A stretch of DNA of 7,162 nt. Origin: Clostridia bacterium. GTDB lineage: Bacteria > Bacillota > Clostridia > Oscillospirales > Acutalibacteraceae. The stretch lies in the NCBI GenBank assembly GCA_017414725.1, contig JAFQKZ010000002.1, forward strand, positions 1 to 7,162. The letters are read 5' to 3'. Under the pieces are notes generated by a model. That model was given only the letters and a program-made list of their open reading frames with translations, had not been told where the DNA came from and made no database searches. Shown one piece after another: positions 1-6,062 of this stretch (within the stretch, counting starts at the first letter, position 1; every line of letters starts with the position of its first letter). The position numbers were made by a program, and so were the translations under genes.

Positions 1-3
1 GAG

Positions 4-291
4 ATGATTATAGGATCACCAGACGTGACTTTTCAGGAGAAAACAGAAGAGTTGCTAAGCGCTACGAGAGAGCGCGCTTCCGATTTAAAGTCTCAGACAA
101 AAAGCAAAAAGACTAATAATTTCAAAGCTTACGCAGGAGCAACACTTATTATAGCCGGCATAGTTAACGCGAGTGTGATACTAGGCAAGTTAATTTCGTG
201 TAAATCTGAAAATATTAAAAATATTAAAGCCAATAAAACCCCAAAATTAGAAATTCCAAAAACTAAAAAGTCAGCAAAACTCACGGCATAA
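4..291 (+). CDS. Small hypothetical protein with one membrane segment (5' end uncertain)
   Basis: I do not recognise this 95-residue protein. Residues 1-41 are hydrophilic with alternating acidic and basic residues and probably helical. Residues 42-64 form one hydrophobic stretch (AYAGATLIIAGIVNASVILG) suited to a single membrane span. Residues 65-95 are a lysine-, proline- and threonine-rich tail, probably disordered, with a lone Cys66 just after the span. The charge pattern gives little topology information because both flanks are basic. The ATG at 4 is only three bases from the window edge, no ribosome binding site can be seen, and the frame is open to base 1, so the true start may lie further upstream. 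The stop is 65 bases before the ileS start. Base composition matches the neighbours. It is probably a real gene, since it reaches a stop just ahead of ileS and has a coherent domain pattern, but its function is unknown. Confidence 0.6.
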   Translation: MIIGSPDVTFQEKTEELLSATRERASDLKSQTKSKKTNNFKAYAGATLIIAGIVNASVILGKLISCKSENIKNIKANKTPKLEIPKTKKSAKLTA

Positions 292-296
292 AATTC

Positions 297-325
297 TTCA
301 CAAAATATATTTTTTATTGTAAGAT
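297..325 (+). promoter_or_regulatory. Possible sigma-A promoter for ileS
   Basis: TTCACA at 297-302 (5 of 6 to TTGACA) is followed after 17 bases by TAAGAT at 320-325 (4 of 6 to TATAAT). Transcription would begin near 332, about 25 bases before the ileS start. In such AT-rich DNA matches of this quality arise by chance, so this is tentative. The short leader leaves no room for a T-box, the tRNA-sensing leader often found before aminoacyl-tRNA synthetase genes in Firmicutes, and no T-box-like conserved box is visible. Confidence 0.35.
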
Positions 326-343
326 ATATAGGTATGCAAATAT

Positions 344-350
344 GGGAGGA
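344..350 (+). promoter_or_regulatory. Ribosome binding site that fixes the ileS start
   Basis: GGGAGGA lies 6 bases before the ATG at 357. An in-frame ATG at 342 overlaps this Shine-Dalgarno sequence itself, so it cannot be the start served by it. The start at 357 is therefore preferred. Confidence 0.85.
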
Positions 351-356
351 ATATCA

Positions 357-3300
357 ATGTCAATAGCGACAAAACCTGATTTTCAAAAAATAGAAAAAAA
401 TATACTGGAATACTGGAACACAAATAAAAGCTTTGAGAAATTACGGGAGAAAAATAAAAATAAAAAATTATTTAGATTTTTAGATGGCCCCATAACAGCA
501 AATAATCCTATGGGCGTTCATCATGCCTGGGGACGGACTACAAAAGATATTTTTCTGAGATATAAAGCTATGACAGGTCACTCGTGTTTGTGTAGAAACG
601 GGTTTGACACGCAGGGCTTGTGGGTAGAAGTTGAAGTTGAAAAAGAACTTGGATTTAAAGATAAAAAAGACATAGAGTCTTATGGCATGGACAAATTTAC
701 AAATAAGTGTATAGAAAGAATAAAAAAATTCTCAGGAGTTATTACTGAACAGTCTAAGAGACTCGGTCAATGGATGGACTGGGATAACTCGTATTTCACG
801 CACACGGACGAAAATATTTCTGCAATTTGGCATTTTTTGAAAACTTGTCATGAAAATAATTGGATAGGCCAAGCGGATAGACCGATGCCGTGGTGTCCAA
901 GATGCGGAACTTCGTTGTCTGAACACGAAATGTCGGGATCGCATAAAAGCTTGACTCATAAATCAGTATTTTGTATTGCAAAAATAAAAAATTCGGAATT
1001 TGATATTTTGGTCTGGACGACGACCCCGTGGACGCTGTCTTCAAACGTAGCTTTAGCGATAAATCCTGAGCTTGAATATGCTCTAGTGCAATGCGAGGGT
1101 TTTGAAAAGCCTATAGTTCTTGCGAAATCTGCTATTAAATATATAACTCAAGAAAAAAAAGTAATTAAAATTTTCTCTGGTTCTGAGTTAATCGGACTAG
1201 AGTATGAGACTTTTTTTCCTGAATTAGAAGTTCAAAAAAATATAATTCACAAGATTATTCCGTGGGAAGACGTAGATGCAAACGAAGGCTGCGGCGTAGT
1301 TCATATCGCTCCGGGATGCGGTGCCGAAGATTACGAGTTAGGTAAAAAACACGGTTTGCCGGAAATTTGTCCCATAGACGAAACCGGAAAATTTTATGAA
1401 AATTATGGATTTTTGAGTGGTAAAAAAGCTTCAGAAGTCGCAGATTTAGTGTTCGAAAAGTTAGATTCTCAGAAAAAACTGTTTAGAGTAATGGAGTATA
1501 CTCATAGCTATCCGGTGTGCTGGCGTTGCAAAACTGAAGTTCTGTTCAGGCTTGTCAAAGAGTGGTATATCAAAACCCAGGAAGTTAAGCCAAAATTAAT
1601 AGAAGCTTGCAATACTGTTAAATGGGAACCAAGTTTTATCGGTAAACGCATGCTAGACTGGCTAAATAACATGGGCGATTGGAACATTTCAAGAAAAAGA
1701 TTTTACGGGTTACCGTTGCCGTTTTATTTATGTAAAAATTGTGGAAAATTAACTGTTATTGGATCTAAAGAAGAGCTGTTTTCGTTAAGTAATGACAAAA
1801 ATAACAATAACATTCCTAATTTGCACAGGCCTTGGATAGATAATATAAAGATAAATTGTCCGCATTGTAGTCATGAAATTGAGAGGGTCCCGGATGTCGG
1901 AGATGTCTGGCTGGATGCCGGAATAGTGCCGTTTTCAACATTGGGATATTTTTCGGATCGCGAGTCTTGGGAGAAAAATTTCCCTGTTGAATGGGTAACA
2001 GAAATGCAGGAGCAAATTAGGCTTTGGTTTTATTCTTTGTTGTTCATGAGCGTAGTTTTGACAGGTAAAGCCCCATACGAACGAGTCCAAACTTACGGAA
2101 AAGTTGTTGCTGAGGACGGTACAAAGTTCTCGAAGACTGGGTTTATGATACCGTTTAATGATGCAGCTGATAAGATCGGAGCCGACGCCGTGCGATACAT
2201 ATTTGCGGCCGCGCCGAATTCCGGCGATGTGCGATTTGGGTATACTTTAGGCGAAGACGCGCGCAGAAAATTAATAAATTTCTGGAATATATGCTCGTTT
2301 TTCAGCACGTATTCCGAAATAGATAAGCCAAAAATTACAGAAAATATAAATTATAACAACAAATTAGACAATTGGCTTGTAAACAGAACGCAAGAATTTG
2401 TGAATAAATGCCAAAAAAATTATGAAAATTACAATTCTGTTGAGATTATACGCGAATTTGAGATATGTGTGGATGATATTTCAAACTGGTATGTGCGCAC
2501 GAATAGGCGAAGATTCTGGAAAAACGAACTTGACGCTGACAAATCGAGTGCATATAATAGTCTGTTCTTTGCTATTAAAAATATTTGTCAAGTGATGGCA
2601 CCGATTTTTCCGTTTATGACTGAATATATTTGGCAAAATATAATAAAAATATATGATTGTAATGCCCCTGAATCTGTGCATCTTTGTGATTTTCCGGAGA
2701 TTTCTAGTAACATAAATAACGGTATTATTAACGAAATCAAGCAGGTTCGTGATGTTATTACGCACGTTTTGAAATTACGTAATGAAAAGAATATCAAAGT
2801 TCGCCAGCCGCTTTCAGAGTTATATTTGAATGCGAAATACAAGAATATTTCTGAATACGAAAACATAATTTTAGAAGAGTTAAATATCAAAAAAATAATA
2901 TATCTTGAAAATTTTGATAATTTAAATACAGAATATATTTCTCTGAATTTTAACATAGCGGGTCGAAAGTTAAGGCAAGACGTAAATAAAATCAAAAATT
3001 TATGTGAAAATTTAAGCATATCTGAAACTCAAAGCATTATAAAATTAATCAAAAACCAAGAAAAAGTTAAAATATCAGGTTATGATAATTTAATAGATTA
3101 TGATTGTTTTGTGATTAACTTAAAATCAAAAGAAAATATTTGTATTTCAGAAGACAATAATTTAATAGCTTTGAACACAGAAATTAACGAAGAGTTAATA
3201 CAAGAAGGCGTTTATAGAGAAATTCTGAGAAATTGTCAGCTTATACGTAAAGAAGCAGGTTTTGAAATTTCCGATAGAGTTCATCTGGAATTAAATTCTG

Positions 3301-3449
3301 ACTCAGAGTTAGTTAAAAATATTTTAGATAAATATAAAAAAGAAATGGAAAAAGAAACCCTTTCTGAGATTATTGTTATTAAAGAACCGATAAAAACTAA
3401 AGAAATTTCTGTTAATAACGAGAGTGTTGTTATCAAAATCAGCAAATAA
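357..3449 (+). CDS. ileS: Isoleucyl-tRNA synthetase, IleRS2-like, with GVHH in place of HIGH
   Basis: Charges tRNA-Ile with isoleucine in the cytoplasm, using ATP; 1030 residues, full length. The Rossmann core begins at residues 43-59, where the HIGH signature (HxGH) reads GVHH (53-56). The usual GWDxHGLP reads GFDTQGLW (82-89). The CP1 editing domain that hydrolyses mischarged Val-tRNA is intact, with TTTPWT (221-226) and the GCGAEDY segment carrying the conserved Asp325. Cys pairs at 180/183, 388/391, 459/462 and 501/504 suggest zinc-ribbon-like insertions. The KMSKS loop is KFSKT (590-594). The anticodon-binding domain includes SNWYVRTNRRRFW (709-721), typical of IleRS2 and eukaryotic enzymes. 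The C-terminus lacks the Cys-rich zinc finger of IleRS1. IleRS2 enzymes are known to resist mupirocin, and resistance here is an inference. The family call is secure. It could be the only IleRS of the cell or a second copy, which this window cannot show. Confidence 0.95.
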   Translation: MSIATKPDFQKIEKNILEYWNTNKSFEKLREKNKNKKLFRFLDGPITANNPMGVHHAWGRTTKDIFLRYKAMTGHSCLCRNGFDTQGLWVEVEVEKELGFKDKKDIESYGMDKFTNKCIERIKKFSGVITEQSKRLGQWMDWDNSYFTHTDENISAIWHFLKTCHENNWIGQADRPMPWCPRCGTSLSEHEMSGSHKSLTHKSVFCIAKIKNSEFDILVWTTTPWTLSSNVALAINPELEYALVQCEGFEKPIVLAKSAIKYITQEKKVIKIFSGSELIGLEYETFFPELEVQKNIIHKIIPWEDVDANEGCGVVHIAPGCGAEDYELGKKHGLPEICPIDETGKFYENYGFLSGKKASEVADLVFEKLDSQKKLFRVMEYTHSYPVCWRCKTEVLFRLVKEWYIKTQEVKPKLIEACNTVKWEPSFIGKRMLDWLNNMGDWNISRKRFYGLPLPFYLCKNCGKLTVIGSKEELFSLSNDKNNNNIPNLHRPWIDNIKINCPHCSHEIERVPDVGDVWLDAGIVPFSTLGYFSDRESWEKNFPVEWVTEMQEQIRLWFYSLLFMSVVLTGKAPYERVQTYGKVVAEDGTKFSKTGFMIPFNDAADKIGADAVRYIFAAAPNSGDVRFGYTLGEDARRKLINFWNICSFFSTYSEIDKPKITENINYNNKLDNWLVNRTQEFVNKCQKNYENYNSVEIIREFEICVDDISNWYVRTNRRRFWKNELDADKSSAYNSLFFAIKNICQVMAPIFPFMTEYIWQNIIKIYDCNAPESVHLCDFPEISSNINNGIINEIKQVRDVITHVLKLRNEKNIKVRQPLSELYLNAKYKNISEYENIILEELNIKKIIYLENFDNLNTEYISLNFNIAGRKLRQDVNKIKNLCENLSISETQSIIKLIKNQEKVKISGYDNLIDYDCFVINLKSKENICISEDNNLIALNTEINEELIQEGVYREILRNCQLIRKEAGFEISDRVHLELNSDSELVKNILDKYKKEMEKETLSEIIVIKEPIKTKEISVNNESVVIKISK

Positions 3450-3453
3450 ATTA

Positions 3454-3545
3454 ATTTTCAGTTAAATAGATGTTTGTGCAAAATAAACAAAAACACTTTA
3501 ATTTTTTCTAAAATATTAATATTTGTTAGAATTTTAACTGAAAAT
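3454..3545. repeat. Inverted repeat (13-base perfect arms) enclosing a smaller AT palindrome
   Basis: ATTTTCAGTTAAA at 3454-3466 is repeated as its exact reverse complement TTTAACTGAAAAT at 3533-3545, with 66 bases between. Inside is a perfect 14-base palindrome, AAATATTAATATTT (3511-3524), partly overlapped by TTCTAA/TTAGAA (3506-3511 and 3526-3531). The left arm begins 4 bases after the ileS stop. The right arm ends one base before the -35 box of the sepF promoter. There is no GC-rich stem followed by a T run, so it is not a standard intrinsic terminator. It could be a DNA-binding operator pair, an mRNA 3'-end structure for ileS, or both. Confidence 0.7.
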
Positions 3546-3546
3546 A

Positions 3547-3575
3547 TTGACATTCATTAACAATTTCTGGATAAT
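3547..3575 (+). promoter_or_regulatory. Sigma-A promoter of the sepF-divIVA-lspA operon
   Basis: A perfect TTGACA at 3547-3552 is separated by 17 bases from GATAAT at 3570-3575 (5 of 6 to TATAAT). Transcription would start near 3582, giving a leader of about 40 bases before sepF. This is the best vegetative promoter match in the window, and it makes the division genes independent of ileS transcription. The -35 box sits directly beside the right arm of the inverted repeat, so a protein bound there could influence polymerase. Confidence 0.65.
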
Positions 3576-3613
3576 AAAAATTAATATTCGTGTGTGTTAA
3601 GTTTTATATATCA

Positions 3614-3620
3614 GGGGAGG
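3614..3620 (+). promoter_or_regulatory. Ribosome binding site of sepF
   Basis: GGGGAGG lies 4 bases before GTG at 3625 and 13 bases before ATG at 3634. Neither spacing is ideal, so the sepF start is ambiguous by three residues. Confidence 0.75.
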
Positions 3621-3624
3621 AATT

Positions 3625-4086
3625 GTGTACAAAATGTCTAATTTAGTCAAAAAAATCAAAGAAATGTGGAATCCTGCCGAAGAAACTGACGAAGAAGTTT
3701 TATCCGAAGAATCCGGTAATTACGATGTTTTTACTTCTAGATACAACAAATTATCTGCTGACTCTTCGAAAAGCAAAGTCTTGGATTTAGGTTCTGCAAA
3801 AAATGCTCGTTCAAAAATAGTGTTGTGTAGACCTGAAAGATTTGGGGAAGAGATAAAAAATATTGCTGATGAATTGTTAAAAATGCATGCGGTTGTGCTG
3901 AACTTGGAGCTCACGCCCAAAGCTGACGCCAAAAGATTGATAGATTTTTTGAGCGGTGTTGCGTATGCTATTGACGGCAAAATCAAAAATATTTCTATAG
4001 ATACTTTTGTGATAACTCCTCGTAATATGGAAATATCCGGTGATGATATTTTGTCTGAATTCGAGAACACAGGTATATATTTTTAA
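3625..4086 (+). CDS. sepF: Cell division protein SepF
   Basis: SepF (YlmF) anchors and bundles FtsZ filaments at the inner face of the membrane during septum formation. The protein has 153 residues from GTG (150 from the ATG at 3634), matching the usual length of about 150. Three parts are visible: an N-terminal amphipathic helix, SNLVKKIKEMWN (5-16), expected to bind membrane; an acidic, low-complexity linker (about 17-62); and the compact SepF domain (about 64-138). That domain contains IVLCRPERFGEEI, the ADELL helix, VVLNLE, and the stretch GVAYAIDGKI ending in FVITPRNMEISGD. It is the first gene behind the strong promoter at 3547-3575. divIVA follows after 22 bases. The usual partner genes ylmG and ylmH are absent between the two. 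The start could equally be the ATG at 3634, which gives the more typical SepF N-terminus MSNLVKK. Confidence 0.93.
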   Translation: MYKMSNLVKKIKEMWNPAEETDEEVLSEESGNYDVFTSRYNKLSADSSKSKVLDLGSAKNARSKIVLCRPERFGEEIKNIADELLKMHAVVLNLELTPKADAKRLIDFLSGVAYAIDGKIKNISIDTFVITPRNMEISGDDILSEFENTGIYF

Positions 4087-4094
4087 GTTGTAAT

Positions 4095-4099
4095 TGGAG
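4095..4099 (+). promoter_or_regulatory. Ribosome binding site that decides the divIVA start
   Basis: TGGAG here precedes GTG at 4109 by 9 bases. An upstream in-frame TTG at 4094 and ATG at 4100 overlap or directly abut this site and have no other Shine-Dalgarno sequence. GTG at 4109 also yields the family-typical N-terminus MLSHDEI. Confidence 0.7.
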
Positions 4100-4108
4100 A
4101 TGGTACCG

Positions 4109-4807
4109 GTGCTTTCGCATGATGAGATAAAAAATGTAAGTTTTCGTAGAGCTGCTATAGGGGGCTATAAGCCTGAAGATGTCGATGAGTTCGTTGATGC
4201 TGTCCAGGTTTCGTACGACGAGTTGTTGCGTGAGAAGAATAACCTTGTGCAGACTGTACAAAAACTAGAAAATACTGTAAAAAAATTCTACGACGAAGAA
4301 AATTCTATTAGAAAAATTCTTGTAGATCTGAAGTCTGTTACGGAAAAATCTGTGAGTGATGCACAATTAAAAGCGTCTGAGATTATTTCCGAAGCTACGC
4401 AAAAATCCGAGTCTATTATAAACGAAGCCAAACAAAAAGCCCAAGTGCAAGAAGATATTTCCAATAAATTAAAAACTGAATCGACCAGATTAAAAAAATG
4501 CCTGGAGAATTTGTACAAAGAACATCTCGAAATTATAAACAAAATTCCCGAAGAACCTGTAAGTAATAATGTTGAAGTAACGGCTGAGAAAGATGCAAAT
4601 TCCAATAGTGTGGTCCCTGAAATAAAAAAATCAGAGCCGATGTTTGCTGGAAAAACAGTCGTAAAATCTGATAATACTGAGGTTTCGTATGTAAGTAATA
4701 ATCAAAAGTTAATGGAAAATCTGCAGTTTGGCTCGAATTATTCGATAAACAATGGCTCGTTTTCTAGTTCTAAAGATTTATATAGAGGAAAATTCGGTAA
4801 AGAATAA
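4109..4807 (+). CDS. divIVA: DivIVA-family polar/septal scaffold protein
   Basis: DivIVA-type proteins self-assemble at strongly curved membrane, at poles and division septa, and recruit partners. The GTG start gives 232 residues. The N-terminal lipid-binding domain (1 to about 35) reads MLSHDEIKNVSF, then a short loop, then GGYKPEDVDEF, the family hallmark (GYxxxEVDxF). The loop between Phe12 and GGY is one residue longer than in Bacillus subtilis DivIVA, and the exposed Phe-Arg tip of that protein is replaced by Ala-Ile-Gly, with Arg13 and Arg14 nearby. Residues about 36-150 are a long Lys/Glu-rich coiled coil. Then comes a disordered linker and a short conserved-looking tail, NLQFGSNY (about 204-211), resembling tails I recall in clostridial DivIVA proteins. 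It lies 22 bases after sepF and 50 before lspA, so all three are probably co-transcribed. The family call is firm; the exact cellular role (division, sporulation polarity, or growth) is not set by sequence. Confidence 0.92.
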   Translation: MLSHDEIKNVSFRRAAIGGYKPEDVDEFVDAVQVSYDELLREKNNLVQTVQKLENTVKKFYDEENSIRKILVDLKSVTEKSVSDAQLKASEIISEATQKSESIINEAKQKAQVQEDISNKLKTESTRLKKCLENLYKEHLEIINKIPEEPVSNNVEVTAEKDANSNSVVPEIKKSEPMFAGKTVVKSDNTEVSYVSNNQKLMENLQFGSNYSINNGSFSSSKDLYRGKFGKE

Positions 4808-4841
4808 AAGTCAATAAAAGTAATAAAAAAGTATTAAATAC

Positions 4842-4847
4842 AAGGAG
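4842..4847 (+). promoter_or_regulatory. Ribosome binding site of lspA
   Basis: AAGGAG lies 10 bases before the TTG at 4858. An in-frame TAA at 4855-4857 stands immediately before that TTG, so no earlier start is possible. The next ATG (4885) would delete most of the first membrane helix. Confidence 0.75.
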
Positions 4848-4857
4848 TTTTATCTAA

Positions 4858-5322
4858 TTGGTTTGGTTTGTAATTTGTTCGATCATGATTATGGTTTTGG
4901 ATCAGATGCTTAAAATTCATGTTAAAAACACTATTCCTGTTGATGCACAAGTTGATACGTTTTTGCCGTTTTTGAAGTTGTCCAACGTTAGAAATTCAGG
5001 TGTAGCTTTTGGTGCACTCAGACCGTTTTCGATACTCATGATTTTTATGGTTATGCTTATAATAGTGTTCTTTTGTTACTTGATTTTTGTTAAAAAAAGA
5101 CAAGAAGGTTTGTTTTTGATTTCGGCGTCATTTATTATCGGTGGCGGTTTGAGCAACTTAATTGATAGAGTGTTCTTTAAATACGTTACGGATTATATAA
5201 GTTTGAGTTTTTTTGCACCTGTGTGTAATTTAGCTGATTATTTTATTTGTATCGGTGCAATTTTGTTGATAATATACTATTTCAAAACCCCTGATTTTGA
5301 GTTAAAACATATGTCTAAGTAA
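4858..5322 (+). CDS. lspA: Lipoprotein signal peptidase (signal peptidase II)
   Basis: LspA is a membrane aspartyl protease that cleaves signal peptides from prolipoproteins after their lipobox cysteine has been lipidated. The protein has 154 residues, normal for the family. It has four membrane segments, at about 2-18, 57-78, 84-101 and 122-142. Conserved blocks are all present: DQMLK with Asp15, RNSGVAFG (45-52), GGGLSNLIDR with catalytic Asp103, TDYI with Asp112, and CNLAD with catalytic Asp127. By alignment to B. subtilis LspA these two aspartates match Asp102 and Asp129. The start is TTG and is forced by the stop codon just before it. It closes the sepF-divIVA operon. Its last 8 bases overlap the 3' end of spoIIR on the other strand, and no terminator is visible between them. 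Confidence 0.96.
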   Translation: MVWFVICSIMIMVLDQMLKIHVKNTIPVDAQVDTFLPFLKLSNVRNSGVAFGALRPFSILMIFMVMLIIVFFCYLIFVKKRQEGLFLISASFIIGGGLSNLIDRVFFKYVTDYISLSFFAPVCNLADYFICIGAILLIIYYFKTPDFELKHMSK

Positions 5323-5896
5323 ATATTTCTAGGATTTTAAATTTGATTTTGTATTTTTTAGGAGAAGTGATTATTTCCTGTTCCGCAAGGGTAAAAACTT
5401 CTTCTGTTTTTGTTTGTTCTGAAGCACTTGATAAACATATGCTTGGGAAAAGCACGCACCACCAATTTTTGCCAGTTCCATTTCCAAGCGTAATTCTTAA
5501 AGCTTGGTAATCGCCAGCCGGAAATACAGTGTTTTCGTAGTATCTCGTTCCAAAATACATGTTGTTTATGAATTCAGTTTTGAAACTATAATTTAAGTTG
5601 TTGTTAATAATTTCTTCTTTTATTGTTTTATTTATGTTGTTTATGTTTTGAAATATATAATTTTTTGCTTGGATTAGATTTTTTAGATTGGATAAGTTTT
5701 CTTTATGTTCGCTTAAAATTCTATCTTTTATTTTTATTTTCAAAATTTGGTCTTCTGGGGAGTCAGAATTTGGAATAATATGAATTCTTAGGACTTTCTG
5801 AGTAATACTGTGCGAATTTATCGAGAAATTTGTGAAAGAATGAAAAACTGTAAACGCAAAACCAAAAATTAATGCTTTTATTTTATTGCCTGACAA
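5315..5896 (-). CDS. spoIIR: Stage II sporulation protein R
   Basis: SpoIIR is made in the forespore and exported into the intermembrane space. There it activates the protease SpoIIGA, which processes pro-sigma-E in the mother cell. The protein has 193 residues. A hydrophobic N-terminal segment (about 7-25) after basic Lys5 and Lys7 serves as an export signal or membrane anchor. Family blocks follow: LRIHIIPNSDSPEDQ (36-50), a helical middle rich in Asn and Lys, YFGTRYYEN (114-122), PAGDYQALRITLG (126-138) and GKNWWCVLFPSICL (142-155). The tail KYKIKFKILEI (181-191) also fits clostridial members. The start is TTG at 5896-5894, with AGAAGAG (5911-5905) eight bases upstream; an out-of-frame ATG at 5904 opens only 8 codons. 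A sigma-F-like promoter lies just upstream, as expected. The gene is convergent with lspA, with an 8-base overlap. The family call is secure, and it is the clearest sign that the organism forms spores. Confidence 0.93.
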   Translation of the reverse strand: MSGNKIKALIFGFAFTVFHSFTNFSINSHSITQKVLRIHIIPNSDSPEDQILKIKIKDRILSEHKENLSNLKNLIQAKNYIFQNINNINKTIKEEIINNNLNYSFKTEFINNMYFGTRYYENTVFPAGDYQALRITLGNGTGKNWWCVLFPSICLSSASEQTKTEEVFTLAEQEIITSPKKYKIKFKILEIFT

Positions 5897-5926
5897 ATTA
5901 TCATCTCTTCTATTTATTTGATATAT

Positions 5927-5956
5927 AAATTTTGGCTTTTTATTTGTGTTTTATAC
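5927..5956 (-). promoter_or_regulatory. Probable sigma-F promoter of spoIIR
   Basis: On the minus strand GTATA (5956-5952) is followed after 15 bases by GCCAAAATTT (5936-5927). I recall the sigma-F pattern as roughly GywTA, 15 bases, GGnrAnAhTR. The -35 is a full match, and the -10 differs only at its second and last positions. Transcription would start near 5920, about 24 bases before the TTG start. Sigma-F control of spoIIR is established in B. subtilis, which supports the reading. Confidence 0.6.
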
Positions 5957-6010
5957 GGAATTTTGTCTAATATTTTAGCTCAATAAATAAGTTTATATCA
6001 CCAAAACTCT

Positions 6011-6060
6011 GCTCGAATCATATTAAATATTATGAAATTAAAACAAAGCGTGGTTCGAGT
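6011..6060 (+). promoter_or_regulatory. Hairpin in the leader directly before the ATPase start
   Basis: CTCGAATCAT at 6012-6021 can pair in RNA with GTGGTTCGAG at 6050-6059, giving 10 pairs including two G-U. A further G-U pair at 6011/6060 is possible. The loop is 28 AT-rich bases. The 3' arm ends 3 bases before the ATG at 6063 and covers the only weak Shine-Dalgarno-like bases (GAG). Folding could limit translation of the next gene. No clear promoter was found for that gene. Confidence 0.45.
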
Positions 6061-6062
6061 TT

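Noticed and set aside
2205..2221. GCGGCCGC (NotI) close to GAATTC (EcoRI), resembling a cloning linker.
   Set aside because: Both sites lie inside conserved IleRS codons (AAAPNSGDVRFG) in an unbroken reading frame, so they are native coding sequence.
2588..3019. A 143-codon open frame on the minus strand inside ileS.
   Set aside because: It is antisense to the conserved anticodon-binding and C-terminal domains, shows no recognisable domain, and is explained by AT-rich codon use in ileS.
3454..3545. Reading the inverted repeat as a rho-independent terminator of ileS.
   Set aside because: The stem has only two G-C pairs, the loop is 66 bases, and no T run follows the right arm. A normal intrinsic terminator has a short GC-rich hairpin and a T tract.
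4803..4834. AATAAAAGT-like units repeated between divIVA and lspA.
   Set aside because: Three imperfect short A-rich units are likely low complexity and show no regular spacing or structure.
6019..6025. CATATTA matches a sigma-G-type -10 box before the ATPase gene.
   Set aside because: No acceptable -35 (GnATA-like) is found 17-18 bases upstream. The nearest, TTATA at 5993-5997, is 21 bases away. A lone 7-base match is expected often in such AT-rich DNA.
6045..6062. TGGTTCGAGT resembles the T-arm of a tRNA.
   Set aside because: The flanking bases do not form a T-stem, and no acceptor, D or anticodon arms are present. The bases pair instead with CTCGAATCA upstream.
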